A DNA stretch of 64,000 nt from Anadara kagoshimensis (Eukaryota > Mollusca > Bivalvia > Arcoida > Arcidae), in assembly GCA_021292105.1 (NCBI GenBank), contig CM037871.1:60782866-60846865 (forward strand), read 5' to 3'. The stretch's first letter is position 1, and the number at the start of each line of letters is the position of its first letter. The notes below the pieces were generated by a model. The model was not told the DNA's origin and ran no database searches. It worked only from the letters and a program-made list of their open reading frames with translations. The position numbers and the translations under genes were made by a program. Of this stretch, positions 13,401 through 27,432 are shown piece by piece.

Positions 13401-16400
13401 TGTCGTTACTAAAAATAGACTTTTTCACCCAATTCATGGTTTCCGTGCATTTGAAAGAAACCCATACATCTGATTGAGCTGAAACTTGGTCAGTTGATTT
13501 GTTATAATGAGTGGTGTGGGATTGCTTGACAGCGTAATCGTGCATCCAAGATGGCCGCCGTTACTAAAAATAGACTTTTTCACCTGATTCATAGTTTCTG
13601 TGCATTTACAAGAAAACGGTACATCGGATTGAGCTGAAACTTGGTCAATTAATTTATTGTGGTGGTGAGTGGTGTGGAATTGCTTGACAACCTTATTGCT
13701 TATCCAAGATGGCCGCTGTTACTATAAATAGCAAAAACCTATAAATGCACATTACAGCCTTATTTATGAACCAGGTTTTTTAAAGCATCAGCCATGCTGA
13801 ATGCTTTATAGCGATCGTTGGATTTTTTCGTATTTAGCGCCGCTCTCATTTCACCTTGACAGCCAATCAAATCCTTCGTTTCGACTGAAATTACGGAAAT
13901 TTCCATAAACGGTATCCCAGGTATGTATAAACTCTAATCCGAGTGATTGGGTCTCCCGGAAAGTTACGAAAGCAATGTTTTCATCATGTACACATGTGCC
14001 GATCTGAAATGTATTCATACGCGTATTAGTCCGTTTTTGCTGGATATATATTTTAATTCTTCACTTTTGTATGATAATTTTAAGATAAAAACCATAAAAA
14101 TCCATTAAGTATACGCCCCTCGGAAAACCCAACAAAAATGACGATCTTGTCAGTTCGCGCCGACGTTCTTCTTTTTGACCTACAGTGCTGTACATGTGGT
14201 TGTTTTACAGTCGCCGCCATATTGGATTTTTTTTAATTTACGCAAAGTGACATCGATAAATAAACACAAAGTATGCTCATTAAACAGTTTTTAAGTTAAA
14301 TAACTTTAAACATGGATCACATTTGATGATAAATTATATATAATTTTTAAAAATTGATTGTCAATAATATTTCGTGTTTGGGATATCCCGACCTGGTTCA
14401 TTAATATTCATCATAACGTCACGAGGATTTTCCCGCTTTCATTGGGTATTAAAATTCATTCCTGTCAGTTTGCCGGTAGCGAAATTATGCATAACAATAA
14501 AGTAGAAATCAAAGATTATTCCCAAAAATGTGATACGAAACTGAAAAAAGAAGTATATTTACAAGTTATTGGCTGTGTTGATAAATCGTTTGTGACTCGT
14601 GAAGTTGTGTAGGATATCGATACCGTAGTTCGTATGCAAATTAGCCATGTGTTTGGGGGCATGGCATTTGGCACTCGATGCCCCTGCTCAAATGTATTCA
14701 CATAGCGTAGTGACTGACCTTTTTAGTCCAGTACACCCTTGCCCCTTTTAAAATGATCATGACACCCTGTCCTTTTCAGTTATCAGTTTAATATAAAAAC
14801 GACATGCTTTATTCTCGAATCTCTCCTACATTACTTCCGATCTTCCGCACACACTCCACTTCTCACCATATGTCTCCGAAGACAGACAATTTCATCATCA
14901 ATGTTCATTTAAATACCTTTTCCAGTTGTTTATTTTGAATCAACAAAATAAATCACAAGAAAGAACAACTTGAAATCAAAATCTAAACAAAACTGAAAAA
15001 ACGATGTTTTAAAATTTTCAGATAAAATTTATTTACCTTGTTACAAGTCCTTATTAGATCGTTTTTACAGTGGATATCCGATTAAAGTTGTTGTCAGTAG
15101 TTTAATCCATGGTTTTTACAACCTTTAATTTCTTTTCATGAAGCCATATTACTTTATTTCACATAAAATGTGGCCACTGGACATGGAGGAAAACTGAAAC
15201 AAAACAGTTATTGTGCTTTCTTAAGTTCTTCCGATTTCTAGAGCACCGTTGGTGAAGTAGAACAGAAACTAAGGGCGGGGAAAATATGGTACCAATCTTG
15301 TGAACTCAACTCCTCTTACAGTTTTCAACCAAAAACCTTGAAACTTCACAGAATGTTTCTATATTTATATTGAGTATGTGCACCTGACTTTATGGAAATA
15401 TTTCAAGATTTTTTCGCCATTTTTCAAGACTTTGAAACTTAGTCACTTTTTAGCAAGTATTTGAATGGGGGTACCTACTTTGTGAACTCAACTCCTCTTA
15501 CAGATTTCAACCAAAAACCTTGAAACTTCACAGAATGTTTAGATATATATTGAAGATGTGACCTGACTTTATGGAAATATTTCAAGATTTTTCTCCATTT
15601 TTCCGGACTTTGAAACTTAGTCACTTTTTAGCAAGTATTAGAATGGGGGTACCTACTTTGTGAACTCAACTCCTCTTACAGTTTCTCTTAAATTCAAAGT
15701 AATTTTATTGTAACATTTTAGTTGTCTAAATAATAATCAATTAATTTTCAATTAATCATATTCAGAAATATTTCCCCCTTTTGTACACAATTCTTGTCAA
15801 AAACTTTTTTTGAAAGAGACAGTTGCCTGGACAACTTCTGTAATTGGGAGGTACAGATTGTCAGGATGGTTTATACCAATTCAGGCTTTTGAAGCTCACT
15901 TGGACAATTTATATATATTCAACAATAATTTTAAATACATTTAAATTATTTCTAAAACAAAGGTTTTATTTTTTTTTTTTTTTTTTTTTTCAAATTAATT
16001 GTGAATTCAATGAATAAAATTAATGACTTCAACAATGGTTAATATGCCAATTGCAAGTCAAGGGAAATAGCTGGTCATGGTGAAAGTTTTTTTTGTGATG
16101 ATGACACTATGTCGATGATGATGTGACATGATGATCTGGTGAAGATGATGACAATAATAATGATGATGATGACATTCAGTTCTGCAGCTGCCGATGATGA
16201 TGATGATGATGTCACCATGATGATGATGATATGACATGAGGAGATATAATGATGATGATGATGATGTGACATGAGGAGATATGATGATGATGTCACCATG
16301 ATGATGATGTGACACGAGGAGATATGATAATGATGGTGATGATGGTGATGACATGAGTTCTGTTGATGCCGATGATGATAATGATTATCGTGATGAAGAA

Positions 16401-16613
16401 GATGATAGTGATGGTGGTGATGAAAATAAGCTCTGCTGCTATGAATGATGATGGTGATGATGACGATGTGACTTAACGAACTATGATGATGATTATGATG
16501 GTGACATGAGTTCTGTTGCTACCGATGATGATGATGGTGGCAATGATGACATTCAGTACCGCTGAGCACTGCCGATAGTATGATGATGATGATGATGATG
16601 ATGAAGATGGTGG

Positions 16614-16678
<65 letters not shown>

Positions 16679-19600
16679 GTGGTGATGACATTCAGTTCTG
16701 CTGCTGTCGATGATGATAATAATTCACGATGATGATGATGACAAACCCAATGTCTTCATGCTGATGATGTGACATGATGATGATGATGACATTCAGTACT
16801 GCTGCTGCTGATAATGGTGATGATTATGTGACACGAAGAGCTATGATGATGATGTGACCATATTAATGATGTAACATGAGGATTTCTGAAAATGATTAAT
16901 ATAATGGCTGTGGTGATTGTCATGGCATGGGTTCTACTGCTGCTGCTAATGACGATGATGATGATGATGATGATGATATCTTCATGTTGATGATCAAAAT
17001 GTGATATGAGGAGTGATAATGATGATGATGGTGGTGATTACAGATCCAGTTTGGGTTTTCTTCCAGTCAACTGCGTTTTAGTGGAGTTATGCCCCTTTCA
17101 CTTTGTGAATTTTATCAAAATGATGGTTTCTCTGGACTTTTTTCTGTTACGCTTGAGATATTTCACTCAGATTTGGGGTCAGGTCTTTAGTAGCCTCTCT
17201 TGGTTTTTGAAAAATTGAAAATTTATATTTATGCGAATTACTTAGTTTACTTAATTGATAAACATTGCGTGGCATGTCCATTTTGACCATTGTAACATAT
17301 TTATATGTTAGAACCTAACAGCTTGCATAAAAAGCAGACTTGTTGTTAGAAGCTTCCCAATCACAGTATCTATTATTTGCATGATTTTCATTTGTTACTG
17401 ATTCATTAGACAAATCTCAGTTTCAAGTGCACATTTTTTTTTATCAAATTGCTCAGTTTAGCTGATGCTTCAGTACCTTCAGTACTTTGATTCTGTAATG
17501 TTTTTAGTTTACCTAATATAGTGTATCTATACTTTAGTTTCACTTTGTATTGAATTGACTGGTGTTTACCACTGCAGGGGGATAGTGTTCTCTGAACACC
17601 TTGTTTCCATTGGAGAAATTTTCATTTTCCCATAAAAATGACATTACTCCAGGAAATTTCGATGTAAACATTTTCCAAAACGCTCTGGACAAGAGGTATT
17701 GATCAGATGGTACACTGGCAAACTTCATTATTGCTTTAAATCTCTAATATTACTAAGTTAAAACTACATTTAAATGATTATCTTTAATTTCTTGTCACGT
17801 TTTCTGTATTTAGTAAGATTAGAGAGAACACTTGGGGCAGTTTGTAGAACTAAAGGACAGAAAATGACACCTGAAGCAGGTAATTGTTATTGTCGAAGTG
17901 AATCACACAAGTTTTGTTACAATATTCGCTCACTTTCAAATCTGACTATTCCATATAAGTAAGGTTTTGAAACTTAGATGTGAAGATTGTTTTGCTAGCA
18001 ATAGGAAAAGTAAGAGTAATTTGTGTCTTTTGAACCCGACCGAAAAGAGGCTATGTATGTGAATGAAAAATCACTGTTTCATACAGCAGTCATTCAATAA
18101 CATGGTAATATATAGCTGATAACATTTGATATACTGTAAACATATTTATTTTCGCTGTGTACTAATTTTCATTGTAGTTTGTTTTGCACGAAAATTAATA
18201 CCAAACGAAAAATATTTTTGCTTATTGTGCTATAGTACATGTTTCAAAAATGCAAAAATTTAACTATGCGGATATGTCTAAATTTCCTATACTGGAAAAT
18301 AAATACGCACAAAATTAAATACATTTACAGTATATCCCAATATCACATCCCACATTATACAATTTTCCCATTACTTTTTATGTAAAATCAACAGTTTTCT
18401 CATAATTTTCAGTTTTTCTCTAATAAACAATTAAGAATAACCTCATTTCAACACATTTGAAAAATTTATGGCATTAGTTACCGGTATAATATAAGTGTGC
18501 CAAAAATATGTCTTAAAACTTCATGTAAAACAGTATTATCAAATGTGATTCTGTCTTGACAGGCTTAACAATATACCTTGTTGCAATTAAACTGACAGAA
18601 ACTTTTTGAAAATGATCAATGCAGATACAGTCCAACCTGCCTTAAAGGCCACCTCTATATTAGGGCCACCTGCCTATAAAGGCCAGTAGAATTGTATCCC
18701 AATTGTTCTTCATTTATATTATTTGAACCTGTATATAAAGGCCATCTGCCTATAAATGCCACTTTTACTGGTTTCCTTGAGTGGCCTTTATAGACAGGTT
18801 TGACTGTATCAATATATACAATATTTTGATATATTTCAATCATGATTTCAGTAAGAGATAACTGGAGCAAGATTACAGATTTTACAAATGCTACAAAATC
18901 TGATGGTGCAATGGGAGATTCAAGTAAGTTTTTGTGTTAGATATCGAGTGAGTGGGTAAGAGAGTGAGTGGGCTAATGTTAACACAATCAGTGACAACTG
19001 ATTACAAATGCTTTGCAAACTAATGGCAGACCATGTGATTCAAGTACTGTAGATTTTTGTGTTTGATGTGGAGTGAATTGGTGAGTGAGTGGGTATTTGT
19101 TAATGCAATCATAGACAACTATACAAGATTACAAATTTACAAATGCTACAATATGTCAGATTCAAGAAAGTTTTATTTTTATGTATTTATTTCATGTCAT
19201 TTTGAGAAGGTAGCAATAAAATGACTTGTTGGGTTTACAAAAAAAGTAGTTACTTAGTTACTGACTGAGTAAATTTAGTTTTTCACAGTTTGATGTTCAA
19301 TAATACGTACATGTGCATTCTGTATATTTGGTTTGATGTGAGTGTTTTCCACAGTTTTAGTGGTTTGAAGTGTCTGTACATGAACACATGTATATTGCAG
19401 TTTTCTAATGCCCGATTATGCAGCTACTGCATTGATACAAATTTCATGTTTTAGACCCAATTTTTTTTATAAGAATCTAGTAAGGGTATTTATGCCTTTT
19501 TTATTCAAGTTATGAAAATGTGAAAACCATATAATATATTTGATTGAAAGAGGAATGGATGAAAGAAAGGACGAATGATTAATGAATGGATGGATGGATG

Positions 19601-22600
19601 GTTGGATTTGAATCGTTGATAGAGAATTTATCTGCTTTGAGTATAAGCAGTATTTAGAAATTTTGTTACAATTTCTATAGCTCCATACTAGGTAAACAAT
19701 ATTGCATTTCGAAAGGACTTTATGTAGACATTCTTTCTTTCCTTTTTGTAGCAAAAGTGATGCTTAATGTTTTGAAAGAAATAGAATCTGGGGGAGTAAA
19801 ACCAAGCCCTGCAAATGGATCAGATCTAAACATTGTAAGTGTTTTACTCAGAGATAACTCTCACTCCAAATATTTTGTAACCAGCAATATTGCCAGAAGT
19901 CAAATTTTTTGTCATCAGTTTTTATACTTTTTATAGGTAGGTCTAAGCATTGTAAGTGTTTGTTTTTCTCATTGTAGCTCTCATTCCATATATTCTGTTG
20001 TCATGAATATCACCAGAAGCCATATTTTGTCATCAGTTTATATATTCTGATGGCAAAATCCTTTTTTTCATGTTTTTTTATACTAATTCACGCTAAATTC
20101 CTTGTCACCAAAATGATTGCTGGAAGCCAGATTGTGTGGCCAATATATCAATTTTTTTTAAAGAAATCATCACAATTGCAGCAACATTAGTGATGTTCAG
20201 AACTTTTCTGTGAAAATCATATCAGCCAACTGTAAAGCAATAATCCAAATTTTTACTCTTTTAGCATCAATTTTTTGATTGTCTGACATAATTGTTAATT
20301 TTCTATTTTAATCATTCTAAATACAAATTAAAGTTATAAGAAGAAAGGAAAACCTGCATCTAAAATTGAAAATATCATCAACTTCAAAGACTTTTAAATT
20401 ATACACTTTGTGAATATTGCTATATATAACTTAATGTTTTTGCAATTGATAAGTATATCATACATTTTGATAACAAGTCTTTGTGAAAAAAGAAAAATGA
20501 CATAATTATGTAACTTAATCATTGATTATTTGTATATATTTTAGGAGGCAGCATTAGCATTTAGAAGTAAGCCCAGTGTTTTTGAATATACAGGAAAAGA
20601 TGTCATTCTATATAACCTAGGAGGTAAGTATTATAAGAGTTGTCTTTCCTGTTGGTAAAAAATGACTGTGAAATCATCAATTTTTGTGTTGTCCAAATTT
20701 TCCTTGTTTTGGTGGAATCCCAGACTTACGAATTCACATGGCAACAAAATAGTGTATATATTATTATAAACATACTTTGAAATGGAAACCACAAGCCACG
20801 AATTTTCCACCTCACAAAAATGGATATATATATACATATATATAACCACAAACCATGAATTTACCACCTCACAAAAATGGATATATATATATATATGTAT
20901 ATATAACCACAAACCATGAATTTACCACCTCACAAAAATGGATATATATATATATATGTATATATAACCACAAACCATGAATTTACCACACCACAAAAAT
21001 GGATATATATATACATATATATAACCACAAACCATGAATTTACCACACCACAAAAATGGATATATATTTTTTTTAGAAAAAATGATTTCACATTATATTT
21101 AAATAAGTTAAACTAGTGTAGTCAAGAATTAAAAAAAAAAATATACATGTATATGGGGGTGGGGGTGTACCTACTTTGTGAACTCAACTCCTCCTACAGT
21201 TTTCAACCAAAAACCTTGAAACTTCACAAAATGTTTCTATATATAATATATATTGAAGATGTGCACCTGACTTTATGGAAATATTTCAAGATTTGTTCCT
21301 ATTTTTCCAAACTTTGAAACTTAGTCACTTTTAAGCAAGTTTTGGAATGGGGGGGGGGGGGTACCTACATTGTGAACTCAACTCCTCCTACAGTTTTCAA
21401 CCAAAAACCTTGAAACGTCACAGAATGTTTCTATATATATTGAAGATGTGCACCTGACTTTATGGAAATATTTTTCCCCATTTTTCCAGACTTTGAAACT
21501 TAGTCACTTTGAACTGTATATATCAAAAGATTATCAAAGATGTGCACCTGACTTAATGGCAACCCGGCCCATTGAGTCTTTGACCCATTTTTTTCTGAAT
21601 GTTCTAAGTACTAACATTGAACCATGTAGAAAATGGAATCAATGTCTAAATATTGAATACTACAGATTATTAATTCTCAATTTTCATAATATGTGTAAAA
21701 CACAAATTTTATTATTACATTATATTCAAATAACTCAATTGTACATTGTATATCACATTAAAATATTTCTGTTTTAGTTGGTTGTTCAACACAGGAGGCA
21801 GATTACCTGAAATTTTTGTTTGAAGGATCAGAAGATTTTTGCGCTATACCAAGTTTTGCAGTAATTCCATCATTTAAGAGCTTGATTGATTCTAATGCGA
21901 TGGGTGGAGGGATTCCAGGATTTTCTGTAGATCCTACAAAGGTATTTTGATATCTTTCCACTAAATTTGCACAAATTAAAAATGAAGTCTTTCCACACCC
22001 TTTGCACAATAAGAAGAGTATAAGTTATACTTTGTTGTTGTTAATATTGTTGTTAATATTGTTGTTAATATTGTTGGTGATATTGTTGGTGATATTGTTG
22101 GTGATATTGTTGGTGATATTGTTGTTTATATTGTTGGTGATATTGTTGTTAATATTGTTGGTGATATTGTTGTTAATATTGTTGTTAATATTGTTGGTGA
22201 TATTGTTAGTGATATTGTTGTTAATATTGTTGGTGATATTGTTGTTAATATTGTTGTTAATATTGTTGGTGATATTGTTGTTAATATTGTTGTTAATATT
22301 GTTGTTAATATTGTTGGTGATATTGTTGTTAATATTGTTGTTAATATTGTTGGTGATATTGTTGGTGATATTGTTGGTGATATTGTTGTTAATATTGTTG
22401 GTGATATTGTTAGTGATATTGTTGTTAATATTGTTGGTGATATTGTTGTTAATATTGTTGTTAATATTGTTGTTAATATTGTTGGTGATATTGTTGGTGA
22501 TATTGTTGTTAATATTGTTGGTGATATTGTTAGTGATATTGTTGGTGATGTTGTTAATATTGTTGGTGATATTGTTGTTAATATTGTTGGTGATATTGTT

Positions 22601-25600
22601 AGTGATATTGTTGTTAATATTGTTGTTAATAATGTTGGTGATATTGTTGTTAATATTGTTGGTGATATTGTTGGTGATATTGTTGTTAATATTGTTGGTG
22701 ATATTGTTGTTAATATTGTTGGTGATATTGTTAGTGATATTGTTGTTAATATTGTTGTTAATATTGTTGGTGATATTGTTGTTAATATTGTTGTTAATAT
22801 TGTTGGTGATATTGTTAGTGATATTGTTGTTAATATTGTTGTTAATATTGTTGTTAATATGTTGGTGATCTTTTTTCTGCTTTAAAAAATACATTGTTTA
22901 CTTGATAGTGTAAAATGCAAACGAGTGTATGGGTATCGGATATAAAATCTGCACTCAAAATTTTAAGTTTTTGGCACAAAATATTAATGGACTATGTGCA
23001 GAAAAGTTAAATTAGTCTTCTTACCATTTTTCTCCTGATATTTGTGTTTTATTTGTCACAATTAAGTAGCAGAGGGTTGGCGTGGATGTAACTCTTCTAG
23101 TTCAGTCATCAGTTATTGTTGGTGTTATTGACAATTTTATTTATATTAAAACTTTTAAGTTAGATTTTCAATTTTTTGCCACATGTAAGTTTCTACATGT
23201 AGGTTTCCACAAATTTAAAATTATTAGCCATATTTCCAAAATTTGTGAAAGAATACATGTAGTTCTTTTTATATTTTCACAAATTCACTAAAATTGGTTA
23301 CTTTTTGAGAGTTTCTCAGAAATTAGTAGTCAGTGGCAATCTTTGATTCCAGAAATGAAAACAAAGGTTGATAGTACATTCACATCTAACAATCAAACTC
23401 TCAGCCTTCTCCGTTTTTAGTGAACATTTTATGGTAAGTTATACATTTTGGAAATTGACATTGAGAATAGGGTTCACCAGTATACCACATGTCAATATCC
23501 CCATAGGTGATTTAATAAACAAATGAACTCTATTTAACCAAAAATAAATTATTTAATGATCGTAAAGTTTTGTAAAAAAGTGTATATTTCTTCTTCTAGA
23601 TTTTACATGGAGAACAATATGTTGAGATTTATAAACCACTAAAGACAGCCGGAAAGTTGACATCACATGTTAGAATTTCTGATATATTGGACAAAGGATC
23701 AGGAGCTTTTATCATACAAGACAGTAAGCCTAATACATTACTCTGATGGAATTATGGATATACATGTAATAAAAATACCTTTTTTTGTGAACAGGTATTT
23801 AACAGAACACTCTAGTGTGATAAAAAGGTTTTCTAACAACTTAATTTTCACTTAGATTCAATTATCAATTGAAAACATTTTAATATGGTGTTGAAGTTAG
23901 ATGATGCAGCAGATTGGACAGATATATCAAGATGACATTTACATTGTATCTGATTGTGAATTTAAAGGATTGTTTTAAATGTTTCACAGTTACAAACTTG
24001 ATTATTCCAGCTATTGCCTGACCAGACCTCAAATTATATTCATTGACATATTTAGCCAAACATCAGCTATGGTAAATCAGAGTTACAAACCTTTTTTAAA
24101 AGATCTCTTTGGATTCCATTTTTTATGTACCTAACCATTATGATGACATGTATCTACTACTGACACTCCTTCACATTCAGACGTCATGGAATGATAAAAT
24201 ACTTATACATCAAGTTGACTTGAAGTTTGATTTTACACAACTTGTCTGCTTTATTTAAACAAAAAGAACCAAAAATTTGTTTTTTTTTCTCATTGTGAAT
24301 CACTACATTTTACATTGCTTGAAAGATTTAATCTGGAAATAAATGTACCGGTTGTTACTTCCTCATAGAAAAATGGTAAAATCAGGGATTTGATTTGATT
24401 TTTTCTGCACTCTCACACAAACAAGCGACAATAAAACATACATTTATATCTTCCCAGTTGATATGAATATTCACATTGTTGCCTTGGTAAGTTATGTAAT
24501 GATTTTTTGCAGTTGAAACATTTGATGAACAAGGGCAGAAGGTTATGTTTAACCAGTTTGGTACATTTGTTGTTGGTGCTGGTAAATTTGGTGGAAAACG
24601 AACTTCCACGAAAGCTAAAGAACCAGTCAGTGCCCCTAAACGATCGGCTGATTCCAGTATAACGGAGAAAACTGGAGTAGATCAGGTAGGCATCAAGTGC
24701 TAAGCTATAGGTCCTTGTTTTATTCATGTATATGACGTTCATTTGACCCCTTGTACTATCTTTTTCAAAGCTCTTGATTTTACAATAGGATGCTGTGCAA
24801 CTTAAACACCCCCCTCAAAAAAATTGCATAGAAAGTTTTTTGATGGACTAGATATGTTGTCAAACTATGATCTTTTTTTACCTATTCAATTATAAAAAAT
24901 ATGTAGTGTGCTAGATGAAGTTAATAAATCCATATTTATTTTAACGGAAATTAAAAGTAAATGTCTTTAGCAAATTTCATTTGCAACATTGTCAGAATGC
25001 TTAAATCATTAATATTTGCTCAACCATCTTACAGTCACCATGGAAACATATAATTCAGTACGGTAATTTAGACTCTAAATTTAATATTTTGCTATTTCAG
25101 GCTGCTCTTTATAGATTAAGTGGTGACAGAAATCCATTACATATAGACCCAAGTTTTGCTGCAATGGGAGGTAATATCACAATCACACCCTGATAGATGA
25201 TGTCACAATTACACCCTGGGAGATGATATCACAATCACACCCTGGGAGATGATGTCATAACCACATCAATGTCATGGGGTTAGAATTGATGACTAGCTGT
25301 CCAATACAAAATATGTTGATATTAATTCAGAATGTCTTTGTTTTGGTCTAGTGTTAAAGTTTATTAGACCTTTTAATCTACCTATATAATGGTATGTAGT
25401 TTTTAGATCGCCTATATAATGTAGAAAACATCGTCATGACCTTTACTGAACATAAAAATAATTATCTAATGTTTAAAGTTTTGGTTTAAGTTTTCTAACG
25501 ATAAAATCGGTTAAATTTTTGATGAAGTAAATGTGAAGGTGAATTATGCAGTTTTCCTGATAGCTTATTTCCATTTTGCTCCAATAAGTCACACTTTAGG

Positions 25601-27378
25601 ATTGTTTATCCTGTAACATCATGGTGAGCCTAAAATTTTGTTTAAAACAAAAACATAAAAGAGCAATATTTGTTTAGATTTGGATTACAGTGTATGAATC
25701 AATATAATAGATATATGGTAGTATCAACATATCAAAATGTGTATATCCAGTGTTCATCTTTACTTCAGGTTTTGCCACTCCAATATTACATGGCTTGTGT
25801 AGTTTTGGGTTTGCCACCAGACATGTACTAAAACAGTATTGTAATAATGATGTGACAAAAATCAAAGCTATAAAGGTTTGTTATATACATATACATATAT
25901 AAAGTGATACACATAATTATAACCCCCTCAAACTAATATGGAACCACCATGTCTGTCTGTCTATGTAAAATCGTGTCCAGGCCATATCTCATAATTGATT
26001 CTTACAACTGTCATAAAACTTCACATGAATAATCTTCATGGTCCAAAGGTGTGTCATGACCTTGAACAAAGGTCATACTACAAAGGTCAAGGTCATGAGA
26101 AAACATTAAATGTTGCGGGTGTGGGGTATATGGCTCTCAAGAAACAGTTCTACATTATGCCTGTTTTAACTGAACACCTGTAATTTGTATGGATAAGACA
26201 GGTATTCAGTTTATACAGGTTAAATAAAACAATATTATTATTATTCTATACCTTTCTTATAACATTTTAACATTTTCCAATTAATTTTTCTATGTTAAAG
26301 GAATATTTTATATGTATTTTCATATACTTTTTTACTGAGTAGCTGTAAAATATTTCAAATGTTTATTCTTTGTGTTATAAAGACAATTCAGTAATGTATT
26401 TTATTGATTTACTTTAGGTACGATTTGCCAAGCCTGTATTACCAGGACAGAGTCTGAGAACAGATATGTGGAAAGAAGGAAACAGAATACATTTCCAATG
26501 TACAGTATGTAGTATGAGAATTAATAATCAGATTAGTGTCATATTGCAGATCATTTTGTCATATTGCAGATCATTTTGTCATGTGTAATTAGGACTAACA
26601 ATCTGTATATGGAACCTTGTTACACATTATAATAATTATACAAATTTAAAAAAAATTTTAGTGAAACTTTTTTGATGCTTATTATGAGTGGTTTTCATGT
26701 ATTGTTATATATATATATACTGCATTGAAATAAACCAAATGTTTTAATACTGTAAATGACTTAATTTCACATGTATTTATTTTCGTGGTATAGGAAATTT
26801 ACACATATCCACATAGTTGAATTTTCCTGGTTTTGAAATATGCACTATAACACAATAAGCATTATTATAATTTTCGCTGGGTATTAATTTTCGGGCAAAA
26901 CAAACAACCGCGAAAATTTAGTACACCGCGAAAATAAATATGTTACAGTAACAATATCTGAATTGTTTGTGTTAAAGTAGTTGCATCTATAAAAGTTAAT
27001 CAATCTTACACAAGAATAACTTTGTTCATAAACAAAGTAAAATGAATGCTTTTCCTTCATAATTCTTTATTTTCCTTTACTAGGTAGTGGAAAACAGTAA
27101 TGTGTGTTTATCTGGTGCTTATGTTGACTTAGTTGGTGCTCCTGCAGCAGCTGTGGGAACTACTCCAGCAGGACAAGTAAGTTTTGATACATGTATATGT
27201 TAAGAATATAAAATTATCTGAAACTGGTCAGGCATTATGAAAAAAATTCAAATCATCAGTCTGCGAATAAATGATGTCTGCCCCTTAGTATTTAGTACTT
27301 GTTCGAAGTACTGGCATATCCTTGCCGCATCATGAGCCATTTTAAATCAGTACTTGCTTCCATATATATATGTACAAA

Positions 27379-27432
<54 letters not shown>

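Larger units (their letters stand above)
4456..18923 (+). other. HSD17B4: HSD17B4 exons 1-11: (3R)-hydroxyacyl-CoA dehydrogenase (SDR) domain
   Basis: Residues 1 to about 291. Visible SDR landmarks: the nucleotide-binding TGAGNGLG at residues 15-22, the acidic VNDLGG segment at 38-43 expected of an NAD enzyme, the NNAG motif at 97-100, and a Ser-Tyr-Lys catalytic set at Ser150, Tyr163 and Lys167 (in SAAG and YSAAK). All catalytic residues are present, so the domain should be active. Exon 6 ends with two bases of an Arg codon completed by exon 7. Intron 9 (12278-17813) is the longest in this block and holds two tandem arrays. Confidence 0.95.
19752..27176 (+). other. HSD17B4: HSD17B4 exons 12-20: linker and 2-enoyl-CoA hydratase 2 (double hot-dog) domain
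   Basis: Residues about 292-618. Exon 12 (19752-19834) encodes a Gly/Ser/Pro linker after the dehydrogenase. Exons 13-16 carry the N-terminal hot-dog half, including the FEGSEDF and LHGEQY segments; Glu361 in FEGSEDF is the candidate for the N-terminal catalytic Glu known in the family. Exon 17 (25101-25170) has the hydratase 2 signature [14 protein letters not shown], with the catalytic Asp at about 508 and His at about 513. Exons 18-20 complete the C-terminal half with [10 protein letters not shown] and KPVLPGQ. No catalytic residue is visibly lost. Confidence 0.95.

Noticed and set aside
13021..13545. Overlapping - strand frames sharing [11 protein letters not shown]
   Set aside because: They are copies of the tandem unit in HSD17B4 intron 9 with no conserved start or end.
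16058..16691. Ser-, His- and Ile-rich open frames
   Set aside because: They are translations of the ATG/GAT trinucleotide array.
22002..22894. Overlapping 288-289 aa open frames on both strands
   Set aside because: They are a by-product of a 12-bp repeat without stop triplets, inside a confirmed intron.
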